A DNA stretch of 15,000 nucleotides from Symbiodinium natans (GCA_905221605.1 CAJNDS010001558.1:605001-620000); one strand, 5' to 3'. Positions 6,808 to 13,560 are shown, counted from the first letter of the stretch. Program-made: numbers and translations. Notes: a model not told the origin generated them from the sequence alone.

Positions 6808-7064
6808 GTAGGGTTTAGGGTTTAGGGTTTAGGGTTTAGGGTTTAGGGTTTAGGGTTTAGGGTTTAGGGTTTAGGGTTTAGGGTTTAGGGTTTAGGGTTT
6901 AGGGTTTAGGGTTTAGGGTTTAGGGTTTAGGGTTTAGGGTTTATGGTTTATGTTTTAGGGTTTAGGGTTTAGGGTTTAGGGTTTAGGGTTTAGGGTTTAG
7001 GGTTTAGGGTTTAGGGTTTAGGGTTTAGGGTTTAGGGTTTAGGGTTTAGGGTTTAGGGTTTAGG
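6808..7064 (+). repeat. Longest TTTAGGG array, about 37 units
   Basis: Nearly perfect over about 256 bp. The only break is a cluster of altered units (TTTATGG, TTTATG, TTTTAGGG) at about 6941-6958. A run of ten G (7067-7076) follows almost immediately. Such homogeneity in a degenerate neighbourhood suggests recent telomerase addition or insertion, or recent expansion. Confidence 0.97.
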
Positions 7065-7166
7065 CCGGGGGGGGGGAGGGGGCCGGGTGGAAGCGGGGTT
7101 GTAAGGAGGAGGGTTCAGGTTTGGGGTGGGCGGCTGCATCTCTTTGATCCCTTGGCTCGTCTCTAT

Positions 7167-7196
7167 TCTAAACCCAAAACCCTAAACCCTAAACCA
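7167..7196 (-). repeat. Short CCCTAAA block
   Basis: About four units, the first CCCAAAA. Confidence 0.8.
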
Positions 7197-7228
7197 TCAA
7201 AGCGGAAGCCAGGGCTAACAAATGGGCT

Positions 7229-7309
7229 CCCTAAACCCTAAACCCTAAACCCTAAACCCTAAACCCTAAACCCAAATCCCTAATCCCTAAACCCTAAACC
7301 CTAAACCCT
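7229..7309 (-). repeat. CCCTAAA array, about 11 units
   Basis: Mostly canonical, with adjacent CCCAAAT and CCCTAAT variants in the middle. Confidence 0.93.
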
Positions 7310-7436
7310 CGGTGTGGATTCGGAAGCTGGCCATGCTGTGGGCGGTCTCCTGCACCCCAAGCCGTGCACCTTCAGCCCGAACCCTCTGACTCCCTGAGAT
7401 CCAAACCCTAAGCTCCATACCTTGAGCGTCCCCTTT

Positions 7437-7537
7437 GAGGGTTTAGGGTTTAGGGTTCAGGGTTCAGGGTTCAGGGTTCAGGGTTTGGGGTTTAGGGTTC
7501 AGGGTTCAGGGTTCAGGGTTTAGGGTTTAGGGTTTAG
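7437..7537 (+). repeat. G-strand array rich in GGGTTCA units
   Basis: About 14 units. TTCAGGG occurs in two runs (four units, then three) separated by TTTGGGG and TTTAGGG, with canonical units at both ends. Clustering of one variant again indicates local amplification. Confidence 0.92.
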
Positions 7538-7639
7538 CTCTGGGCCCTGACTCATGAACCCGCAAACCCCCACCCCAAGGCTTCTTCGGGGCCTACTTTG
7601 CACGGGGCTCTGGGGGCAGGACTGGGACTGCGCGCCGCG

Positions 7640-7819
7640 CATCACCACCTGCAAGAGAAGGGAAATTGACAAAGTCCTTACCTCCTGAACCTTCACCTCC
7701 CTTTTGCCCTAAACCCTATACCCTAAACCCTAAGCCCTGAACCCTGAATCCTACACCCTTATAAGATAACCCGACATACCCCCACCCCCTCAGGAAGCAC
7801 GCTTGCGGAGGTGGTGATG
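7640..7819. repeat. Inverted repeat enclosing a CCCTAAA block
   Basis: CATCACCACCTGCAAG (7640-7655) is the reverse complement of 7802-7819 except for a 2-nt insertion in the right arm. The 146 bp between the arms contain a degenerate CCCTAAA block. This is the same arrangement as 2011-2218, with different arm sequence. Confidence 0.6.
7707..7759 (-). repeat. Degenerate CCCTAAA block
   Basis: About seven units including CCCTATA, CCCTAAG and CCCTGAA. Confidence 0.87.
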
Positions 7820-7913
7820 GCTCCAGGGCCCGTGGCCCCAAAGCACTCTACAGCAGGGAGGAGTCAAGGGGTTGAGGGTTTAGGCTTTCGCGACATACGA
7901 CCTCCTGGCTCCT

Positions 7914-8018
7914 CTAAACCCTACACCCTAAACCCAAAACCCAAAACCCTAAACCCCAAACCCTAAACCCTAAACCCTAAATCCCAAACCCTAAGCCTAA
8001 GCCCTAAGCCCGAACCTA
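7914..8018 (-). repeat. CCCTAAA array with CCCAAAA/CCCCAAA variants
   Basis: About 14 units with canonical ones in the middle and CCTAAG-type units on the right. A two-unit G-strand fragment (about 7870-7884) lies upstream. Confidence 0.9.
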
Positions 8019-8799
8019 AGACCTATAAGCCCATCAACCCCACAAACCTGCCCTCGCCTCAAAGCACAGGTTCTGGAGAGAAGGCCACGGACCCCCAGAG
8101 CACTGAATCGGGTTGAGGGTTTTAAATACGATGTCAATTGATGAAGCGTTCTTATAGGGTTCATCTCCCTGTACTTTAATTTGGAGCGTAGCGGGGATAA
8201 CCCCCAAGCCCCTCAGACCCCTTTTTCCCTCCCGAGATACCCCTCCCCTCCCCCCGCCCCACAAGAAGAAATCCCCAAGTGGGCCTCGGTCTGTCACGGG
8301 CGGACCGCGTGAGGCACATTACTGGGACAAGCACGAAGGGATGGACTTCGGGTTGCTTGGTGCGGGCGGACTTTGGCTTCTGGGCTGAAACCCTGAACCT
8401 TACACACTAAACTCCGCCCTGAACGCTACTCTCGTGCCTAGTCTCTGCTCGGTGAGGAACCCCCTGAGACTCCAAGTTCCTTGTACACAGTGCTTGCAAC
8501 CTGGGCGTTTCATCGCGAACCAAGACTGGCAGCCCCAATAGCTGCGGTTGGGTTTGGGGCTTTGGGCCTGGGCTTTCGAACTTTCGGGTTTGAGATATAG
8601 GAGGAACCTAACCCCCGAACCGTTTACGTGTCGGGGGCCGGGGAGGTTGGGAGATTTGGCCTTAAGTTTAGCCCCAATCGCTTGCCACTCGCATGCACAA
8701 AGCAGATTTCCACCGTCAGCAGCAGTCTTGCGCACTTGTCGGCAAACCTTTACACGGGCTCCTCAGACGAAGATCGCCTTACAACATTGGGCTAGTACA
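8019..8799. other. Unique segment of about 780 bp, no gene recognised
   Basis: This is the second-longest segment without telomeric arrays. Open frames of 87-111 codons occur on both strands, including a minus-strand frame at 8400-8735 overlapping a plus-strand frame at 8548-8817. Overlapping antisense frames in GC-rich DNA are expected by chance, and neither has a recognisable motif. A weak fold-back pairs GATGAA (8140-8145) with TTCATC (8160-8165). If this region holds a gene it is a spliced exon that cannot be defined from sequence alone. Confidence 0.5.
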
Positions 8800-8886
8800 C
8801 TAAACCCTAAACCCTAAACCCTAAACCCTAAACCCTAAACCCTAAACCCTAAACCCTAAACCCTAAACCCTAAACCCTAAACCCTA
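8800..8886 (-). repeat. CCCTAAA array, about 12 units, no variants until the last
   Basis: Perfect heptamers up to a terminal CCCTACA. A 103-bp spacer separates it from the next array, which is in the opposite orientation. Confidence 0.96.
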
Positions 8887-8989
8887 CACGCGGGAGCCCG
8901 GCAGCGATCTGGCAATCAATTTAAAAGCTTCGGCCTGCGATGAATGGAGAAGATTCGGCTTGCAAGAGATGTTTGCTCAACCGGTGCTT

Positions 8990-9183
8990 GGTTTAGGGTT
9001 TAGGGTTTAGGGTTTAGGGTTTAGGGTTTAGGGTTTAGGGTTTAGGGTTTAGGGTTTAGGGTTTAGGGTTTAGGGTTTAGGGTTAGGTTTAGGGTTTAGG
9101 GTTTAGGGTTTAGGGTTTAGGGTTTAGGGTTTAGGGTTTAGGGTTTAGGGTTTAGGGTTTAGGGTTTAGGGTTTAGGGTTTAG
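8990..9183 (+). repeat. TTTAGGG array, about 28 units
   Basis: Perfect heptamers except for one shortened TTAGG unit near 9083, which shifts the phase of the array. With 8800-8886 it forms a large inverted pair around a short spacer. Confidence 0.97.
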
Positions 9184-9336
9184 CTTGACAATGCAGGTAT
9201 CTCGAAGGGGTTGTGCATGCACAGCCTATTTTGGGGAGAAAGCTGAGTGGGTTGGGGAGATGGGGTTTCGCGAGTAGGTTGGGGATTTGGGTTTTTTAAG
9301 CTCTGGGTTGAGGAGCTTGACAATGCAGATATCTCG
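9182..9336. repeat. 23-bp direct repeat (9182-9204 and 9314-9336)
   Basis: The copies start AGCTTGACAATGCAG and agree at 22 of 23 positions, with start points 132 bp apart. The left copy abuts the end of the long TTTAGGG array. The intervening 109 bp is GT/GA-rich. This is a segmental duplication or the footprint of an insertion. Confidence 0.7.
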
Positions 9337-9539
9337 GCGACGGAAGCAGCGCCCAGCGCGCCTTCCCAGCAAGGGCTGCTATACTTCCGGGAACAAAGCT
9401 GCAAAAACCGCCCAACGGGAAAGCTTGAACTCGATTGCCGGCGCTGGGGACTCTGCCTGCGACCCTGGCGACCTGGCTCCTCCTGCCGGCGCCGGAGACT
9501 CTTGCACTGACTTGTCCTCTTTCGCAGCTCCGGACTCCT
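9205..9539. other. Unique segment, no gene recognised
   Basis: Two overlapping plus-strand frames of about 90 codons run through here. One reads an Ala/Gly/Ser/Asp-rich stretch with AGAGDS occurring twice (about 9440-9510), caused by an internal GCCGGCGC repeat. It ends in LNPKP translated from the following array. Composition and ending argue against a real gene. Confidence 0.5.
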
Positions 9540-9634
9540 CCCTAAACCCTAAACCCTAAACCCCAAACCCTAAACCCTAAACCCTAAACCCTAAACCCTG
9601 AACCCTAAACCCTAAACCCTAAACCCTAAACCCT
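9540..9634 (-). repeat. CCCTAAA array, about 13 units
   Basis: Canonical apart from one CCCCAAA and one CCCTGAA unit. It ends in a C-rich tract (C7-T-C9, 9636-9652). Confidence 0.95.
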
Positions 9635-9651
9635 GCCCCCCCTCCCCCCCC

Positions 9652-10099
9652 GAGAGGTGCCCTGTTCCGTGAATCGGCTCTCCGAGTGTATGAGGTTTAA
9701 GTATACTTGATGCCAATAAAGTCCTCACTTCTGCTTCTCTGGCTCACGGCCTTCCTGCAATAAGGCCTCTTGAGGAGCCACCTGTACCTTCTCCCCTGTC
9801 CTCAAATTTTTCCAGTCCCAGAACACCGCAGTTTTGTTTGCCGTGGTCCTCAATCTCTATCTCTCTCTCTCGCTCTCGCTCTCTGGCTCTCGCTCGCTCT
9901 CGCATCCGAAACGTCTCCCTGCGAGACCTTGAGCATCGCAGAGTTGGAAATTCGCAAGCCGAAGGAACTGACTGCTGGAAAACGGCCGAGGGCCATCGAG
10001 GGGCAGTTCCCAGAAGTGGGCGCACAACCCAGAACCCTGAGCCCTCAGCTCTTCTGCGAAACTGCTACTCTTGCTTGCTTGGGGATGTCCCAGGTTGGC
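9652..10099. other. Unique segment with CT microsatellite, no gene recognised
   Basis: A degenerate fold-back with ends CCGTGA (9667-9672) and TCACGG (9744-9749) surrounds the perfect palindrome AAGTATACTT (9699-9708). Three overlapping frames of 92-110 codons cross 9744-10116 on both strands, but they are driven by the CT/CGCTCT repeat at 9855-9905, which reads as alternating Ser/Leu or Arg/Glu. No domain is visible. Confidence 0.5.
9855..9905. repeat. (CT)n / CTCTCG microsatellite
   Basis: Imperfect polypyrimidine tract on the plus strand with interspersed CG and GG dinucleotides. Confidence 0.9.
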
Positions 10100-10265
10100 T
10101 AAACCCTAAACCCTAAACCCTAAACCCTAGACCCTAAACCCTTAAACCCTTAACCCTTAAACCCTTAAACCCTTAAACCCTTAAACCCTTAAACCCTTAA
10201 ACCCTTAAACCCTTAAACCCTTAAACCCTTAAACCCTTAAACCCTTAAACCCTAAACCCAAACCC
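10100..10265 (-). repeat. C-strand array with a homogeneous CCCTTAAA octamer block
   Basis: Four or five canonical or near-canonical heptamers are followed by CCCTTAAA, one CCCTTAA, then twelve consecutive CCCTTAAA octamers (10139-10249), with CCCTAAA/CCCAAA units at the right end. The extra T changes the period from 7 to 8 over about 111 bp. Canonical units on both sides show it arose inside an existing array. Confidence 0.96.
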
Positions 10266-10363
10266 TCCGAGCAAAAAAATGGCTTGTCAAGTGGGGGGTT
10301 GAGGGTTCGGGGGAGTCCTCCCTTTAGACTTCTTTTGGCTCATTCATTCATCGTTGCAACCAT

Positions 10364-10421
10364 GCATATATATATATATACTCTATATACATATATACTC
10401 TATATATATATATAGAGATGC
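10364..10421. repeat. (AT)n microsatellite with CTCTATA interruptions
   Basis: Tandem TA dinucleotides with two ATACTCTATA interruptions. TGCAT at the left edge and ATGCA at the right edge make the whole tract a potential cruciform. Confidence 0.9.
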
Positions 10422-10562
10422 ACTTTAGGCAAGCTGTTTTATTTAGGTAAAATTGAGTTGACTCCCCTCAACCCTGTACCCTAAACCCGTAAATCCTAAA
10501 CACCTACAGCGATCCATCCTTCGAGCATGGGTTTAAGGGGAGGGGTCGGAATCCCTTATGGC

Positions 10563-10633
10563 CCCTCTCTCTCTATATATACATATACATATATATATAT
10601 ATATAGATATATATATATACATACATACATATT

Positions 10634-10665
<32 letters not shown>

Positions 10666-10667
10666 CT
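10563..10667. repeat. Compound (CT)n/(AT)n/(ACAT)n microsatellite
   Basis: (CT)n passes into (AT)n with ATAC and GATA interruptions and ends in a pure (AT)n stretch. It is strongly self-complementary and prone to slippage. Confidence 0.92.
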
Positions 10668-10751
10668 AATAACCCCCAAAACCCTAAGGCCCCCTATTTT
10701 TAGGGAGTAGGCGGACAAGGGATGAGGCTCCTGCGCCCGCTTGACCACGGC

Positions 10752-10791
10752 GTGTGTAGGGCTTGGGGCGCTTTAAGGTCCACCTACACAC
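10752..10791. repeat. GTGTGTAGG/CCTACACAC hairpin
   Basis: Exact 9-bp arms surround a 22-nt loop. The right arm runs directly into the CCCTGAA array, so this is another dyad placed at an array edge. Confidence 0.6.
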
Positions 10792-10872
10792 CCTGAACCC
10801 TGAACCCTGAACCCAGAACCCTGAACCCTAAACCCTAAACCCTAAACCCTAAACCCTAAACCCTAAACCCTA
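10791..10872 (-). repeat. CCCTGAA units passing into CCCTAAA units
   Basis: About five CCCTGAA-type units (one CCCAGAA) are followed by about seven canonical units. The ordered transition within one array again shows regional homogenisation. Confidence 0.94.
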
Positions 10873-11062
10873 GAGCTGAGGGCCCTTCGCCTGGCATCCT
10901 GCTCCCGCAGAGACAGGAAGAAGTGGGAACCCTTGGGGTTCACACCAGACTTGTCACCGGGACGCCCTACCTGTCGGGGGAGGCCCCTACCTTTCTTGAC
11001 CTGAAGCACCCAGGGCTTAAGGCAGACCCCCTGGAGTTCAATAAGGCAGCCTTGCGCCACTG
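10873..11062. other. Spacer of about 190 bp, no gene recognised
   Basis: A 65-codon minus-strand frame spans it without a recognisable motif. Nothing else is seen. Confidence 0.5.
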
Positions 11063-11099
11063 CTAGGGTTTAGGGTTTAGGGCTTAGGGTTTGGGGTTC
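11063..11099 (+). repeat. TTTAGGG block, about 5 units
   Basis: Canonical units with CTTAGGG and TTTGGGG at the right. Confidence 0.88.
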
Positions 11100-11301
11100 A
11101 AGCTCCTGAAGACTCTCCACATCAGAAACAGAAACGCAGGGTTCCCATCCGTTGCCGCAGCTGATCAGGAGGCCTGGCCAGGAACTCAAGACTGCGAGAA
11201 GAGAACTTGTAGCGCTCAGGGATTCGGGCTTGGATGCATCTCTCTTGCACCACAGTTCAACACGCAACTTCACAAGAGGATCACCTTGCAGGTGACCTTC
11301 G
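11100..11301. other. Spacer of about 200 bp, no gene recognised
   Basis: Overlapping frames of 87 and 96 codons on opposite strands cover it, and both end in translated telomeric repeat. A perfect TCACCT-TGC-AGGTGA hairpin lies at 11281-11295. Confidence 0.5.
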
Positions 11302-11343
11302 TGGGTTTGGGGTTTAGGGTTTTTCGGGTGCAAGGTTTAGGGC
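11302..11343 (+). repeat. Degenerate G-strand block
   Basis: About five diverged units (TTTGGGG, TTTAGGG, TTTTCGGG, TTTAGGG). Confidence 0.75.
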
Positions 11344-11511
11344 TGAAAGATAGGGCTGAAAGAGAGTTCGTTCCCTCATGAAAAAAGCCCATTCGATGCC
11401 CTAACATAGAGCAACGCTCACGGGCCTCAGGGTAGGTACCGAGAATCCTGAAAGCCCCAAAAGCCCCGAACCGCCCAGATCCCTATCCACCACTTCTCCT
11501 CACCCCGCACT

Positions 11512-11545
11512 CTAACCCTAAACCCTAAACCCCAAACCCCAAACG
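11512..11545 (-). repeat. CCCTAAA block, about 5 units
   Basis: Three canonical-type units are followed by CCCCAAA units. Confidence 0.88.
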
Positions 11546-11645
11546 GCTGCAGCAAGCAGGCCTCGATCCCCGCAGCAAAAAGAGGAAGCAGCCAAGCCTG
11601 GCGTTGTCTCGGACTATGGGTATGCTGTTGCGTAGGACGTATAAG

Positions 11646-11746
11646 TTGGGATGTTCCCCCTTATACTAACAGTCCTTAAGAAGGATTACAATAGGGGGTA
11701 CTATAATACCTATTAAGGACGGTCAGCACAAGGGGGAACATCCCAA
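11646..11746. mobile_element. 101-bp fold-back (MITE-like) element
   Basis: The ends are a perfect 17-bp inverted repeat, TTGGGATGTTCCCCCTT (11646-11662) and its complement (11730-11746). Inside, GTCCTTAA (11672-11679) pairs with TTAAGGAC (11713-11720). AATAGG pairs with CCTATT, and the centre is GGTA-CTATAA-TACC, so almost the whole element folds. Immediate flanks CGTATAAG and TGTATATG match at 6 of 8, compatible with a degraded 8-bp target duplication. There is no coding capacity, so it would be non-autonomous. A hairpin-RNA locus is the alternative reading. Confidence 0.78.
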
Positions 11747-11768
11747 TGTATATGGGCAGTTCCAAAGC

Positions 11769-11823
11769 AGGGTTTAGGGTTTAGGGCTTAGGGTTTAGGC
11801 TTTAGAGTTTAGGGTTTAGGGTT
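11769..11823 (+). repeat. TTTAGGG block, about 8 units
   Basis: Contains CTTAGGG, TTTAGGC and TTTAGAG variants. It sits between the 101-bp fold-backs at 11646 and 11925. Confidence 0.9.
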
Positions 11824-11914
11824 GCAGCCCCCGCAGAGAAAAGCTCGCATTCCACACTTCCAGAACCATCAGACCCATGCCAGGTTTGAATGGGTGCCCG
11901 AAACCCGAAACCCC

Positions 11915-12035
11915 AACTCTCAAACTTAGTTGCTGAACTCATAAGCCCAAAAAGTGTACACTTTCAGTTCTATAGGGGTTATAGTATCCCAAAAAGTGTA
12001 AAGTGTACTCATTCAGCTACTAAGAAACTCTCAAA
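11915..12035. mobile_element. Fold-back element (11925-12025) with 10-bp target-site duplication
   Basis: Terminal inverted repeats CTTAGTTGCTGAA (from 11925) and CTTAGTAGCTGAA (complement of the right end, to 12024) agree at 12 of 13. An exact 10-bp direct repeat, AACTCTCAAA, flanks the element at 11915-11924 and 12026-12035, the expected footprint of transposition. A 9-11 bp duplication is typical of the Mutator superfamily; assignment rests on that length alone. Internally, GTACACTTT (11956-11964) pairs with AAAGTGTAC (12000-12008), CCCAAAAAGTGTA is directly repeated (11946 and 11988), and the centre is CTATA-GGGGT-TATAG. It is non-coding. Confidence 0.8.
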
Positions 12036-12040
12036 CCCTC

Positions 12041-12112
12041 ACCCCTAAACCCTAAACCCTAAACCCTAAAACCCTAAACCCTAAACCCTAAACCCTAAAA
12101 CCCCGAACCCTA
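12041..12112 (-). repeat. CCCTAAA array, about 10 units
   Basis: Canonical units with two CCCTAAAA octamers 35 bp apart. It begins six bases after the target duplication of the preceding fold-back element. Confidence 0.93.
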
Positions 12113-12235
12113 GTAGCCCCCATGATTTCGGCCAACGGCTGGGACTGGTGGGCATGTGAGCTCCGATTCTAGCAGCCCCGCACCCGCCGCCCAGAAGTGC
12201 TGCGGGTTTCTCACGAAGAGGGTCTAAAACCTAAC

Positions 12236-12325
12236 GGTTTAGGGGTTAGGGTTTAGGGTTTAGGGTTTGGGGGTTTAGGGTTTAGGGTTTAGGGTTTAGG
12301 GTTTAGGGTTTAGGGTTTAGCGTTT
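12236..12325 (+). repeat. TTTAGGG array, about 12 units
   Basis: Two length variants (TTTAGGGG, TTTGGGGG) lie at the left, followed by about eight canonical units. Confidence 0.94.
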
Positions 12326-12493
12326 GAGCCCTACACCTGAAGACCTGAAGGCTTGGGAGCTAGATCAACCCCCACCATGCCGCCAAGACTCCAAGAAGCT
12401 GCCAGAAGCAGGCGCATCATCTGTCAAGCCCGCACCTCCGAGGCAAAACTTTTGAAGAAAGGGGTGAACAACACTGTACACCGTCTCGCTCGT

Positions 12494-12594
12494 CTACTAA
12501 TTGCTCAAGAACCCCGCAAATAATGTTCGTCCTTATTAAGGGTCATACAGGGATTATGGTTTTTGTTCTTTTGGGGTTCTTAAGCAAATAGTAG
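12494..12594. mobile_element. 101-bp fold-back (MITE-like) element
   Basis: The 22-bp terminal inverted repeats (12494-12515 and 12573-12594) agree at 20 of 22. They begin CTACTA, continue TTGCT or TTGCTT, and end AAGAACCCC. The length equals that of 11646-11746. The interior of 57 bp pairs only weakly. Flanking decamers TCTCGCTCGT and TCATGCTGAT match at 6 of 10, so a target duplication is at best decayed. It is non-coding. Confidence 0.72.
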
Positions 12595-12685
12595 TCATGC
12601 TGATGCCTTGGGTCGTGCTGCTCCCAGAAGGTCCGCCGCCTTCAGGCTCAGTGCCCGATCCCGGACCTCAGGGGCCGAAGCACCT

Positions 12686-12789
12686 CTGAGTAGCAGAGTA
12701 GGTAACCTTTAACCTTTTTTGGGGTATTCTAATCCCTATAAAATCCCAAAGGTTAACCTTGAATTCCCCCAGGTTACTGGACAACTAAG
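12686..12789. mobile_element. Degenerate fold-back candidate of about 104 bp
   Basis: The right end reads CTTAGTTG on the complement, the same start as the 11925 element, and faces CTGAGTAG on the left. Inside, GTAACCT (12702-12708) pairs with AGGTTAC (12771-12777), and AACCTTTTTTGGGG (12711-12724) pairs with CCCAAAGGTT (12745-12754) apart from a bulge. AAGGTTAACCTT (12749-12760) is itself a perfect palindrome. No target duplication is seen. Confidence 0.4.
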
Positions 12790-13226
12790 ACCTTTAGTAA
12801 TGGTCAAGAGGTATGTCTTGGTGACTACAACCCAGGTTTCGGAACGATGAAGTGAAAGTCTGTGCCAAGTCACTGAACTTTTGCAGAAACCACAAGAGAC
12901 AACTCTGCAGGGAGAAAACCATGAGCCACATGAGATAGCCTCCAACGATACATCTTCCTGATAGTTGTCTGCAATTGTCTGCACCAAAAAATCCACCCAC
13001 ACCCTGAACTTTCCTAAACCCTCAACCCTAACTTTCAATCCTGACATCGAGAGGTCCCCTGAGGTTGCGGCCAGCCGCGGTTGTGCTACTCCCGTCAGGG
13101 CCGTTGCTCCCAATCTCGGAGAAGTTGTACTGGGGACCTCCGCAGCTACCCATGGTGTTTATACAGTTTGGTTTAGGGTTTAAGGACCCGAGCCCTTCAA
13201 ACAAAACCGGCAGACCTGCAAAAACC

Positions 13227-13328
13227 TTAAGAACCTGCTAGAAAAAGACAACTCGAACCCCTGAAACCCTAGTAAGCCCCAAGTCAAGGCTTGGGTTCTG
13301 CACACTCCTCAAGATAGCAGACCCCTTG
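13227..13328. mobile_element. Weak fold-back candidate of about 102 bp
   Basis: CTGCTA (13235-13240) pairs with TAGCAG (13315-13320), and a central CCCAAG-TCAAGG-CTTGGG hairpin lies near 13277-13294. The ends match at only 8 of 14. Included because its size and centre fit the set; it may be chance. Confidence 0.25.
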
Positions 13329-13352
13329 TTGGCGCGAATGGCGCTTTGTGAT

Positions 13353-13457
13353 CATATAGGGGGTTCCGACACTAGGGGGGGGCCCTTCTCACTATAAGGG
13401 AATCCTACGATTTGGGGTCTTTGGTAGGGATCCCTTATTTTCGTAAACCCCCGTATG
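13353..13457. mobile_element. Degenerate fold-back candidate of about 105 bp
   Basis: CATATAGGGGGTT at the left pairs with the complement of AAACCCCCGTATG at the right, with one gap. The core arms 13394-13408 and 13424-13438 (ATAAGGGA, then AT or TC, then CCTAC) match at 13 of 15 around a 15-nt loop. The left half has an extra insertion of about 20 bp that includes G8. No target duplication is seen. Confidence 0.45.
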
Positions 13458-13493
13458 GTGAGGCCTCTAAATCGTGGGCCAATGTGGGATTTA

Positions 13494-13560
13494 AGGGTTT
13501 AGGGGTTTAGGAACCCCTAAACCCTAAACCCTAAACACGTTTAGGGCTAAGGGTTTGGGC
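13494..13560. repeat. Double telomeric fold-back junction (G to C to G)
   Basis: AGGGTTTAGGGGTT (13494-13507) is followed by the 4-nt loop TAGG and its exact 14-bp complement (13512-13525). The C-strand units continue to CCCTAAAC (13529-13536), which after AC turns back exactly into GTTTAGGG (13539-13546). Orientation thus reverses twice within about 50 bp with perfect arms. Confidence 0.85.

Larger units (their letters stand above)
10266..10790. other. AT-microsatellite-rich spacer, no gene recognised
   Basis: Holds two (AT)n regions and a few isolated CCCTAAA words near 10478-10500. The open frame on the minus strand at 10533-10748 is translated (AT)n (Tyr-Ile repeats) and is not a gene. 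Confidence 0.7.
12326..13169. other. Unique segment of about 840 bp with two fold-backs, no gene recognised
   Basis: This region is AT-richer than most of the window. It includes the 101-bp fold-back 12494-12594 and a degenerate one at 12686-12789. The longest open frame in the window (125 codons, minus strand, 12736-13113) begins inside it, but that frame starts with translated CCCTAAC-like sequence, overlaps the second fold-back and has no motif I recognise. TTGTCTGCA is tandemly repeated near 12964-12981. Confidence 0.5.

Noticed and set aside
8130-8202. Fold-back around GATGAA/TTCATC as another element of about 100 bp
   Set aside because: Arms beyond the central 6 bp align only with several gaps and the ends are undefined.
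9715-9720. AATAAA as a polyadenylation signal
   Set aside because: It is an isolated hexamer with no gene upstream, and it lies inside a degenerate fold-back.
9744-10116. Overlapping Ser/Leu-rich and Arg/Glu-rich frames on opposite strands
   Set aside because: Both arise from the CT microsatellite. One ends in LNPKP from the following telomeric array.
10268-10342. Resemblance to the dinoflagellate spliced-leader end (TTTTGGCTCA at 10333-10342, and AAAATGGCT on the opposite strand nearby)
   Set aside because: Only about 10 bases match, the upstream part of the leader is absent, and no splice-donor context is visible. A 10-base match in 15 kb is weak evidence.
10533-10748. Tyr-Ile-rich minus-strand frame
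   Set aside because: Translation of an (AT)n microsatellite.
1801-10872. The repeats as a CRISPR array
   Set aside because: The repeat is a 7-bp tandem telomeric heptamer without regular unique spacers of constant length, and no cas genes are present.
12736-13113. Longest open frame (125 codons, minus strand) as a gene
   Set aside because: It overlaps a fold-back candidate, has no recognisable motif, competes with another minus-strand frame over the same bases, and is within the length expected by chance for a spacer free of arrays.
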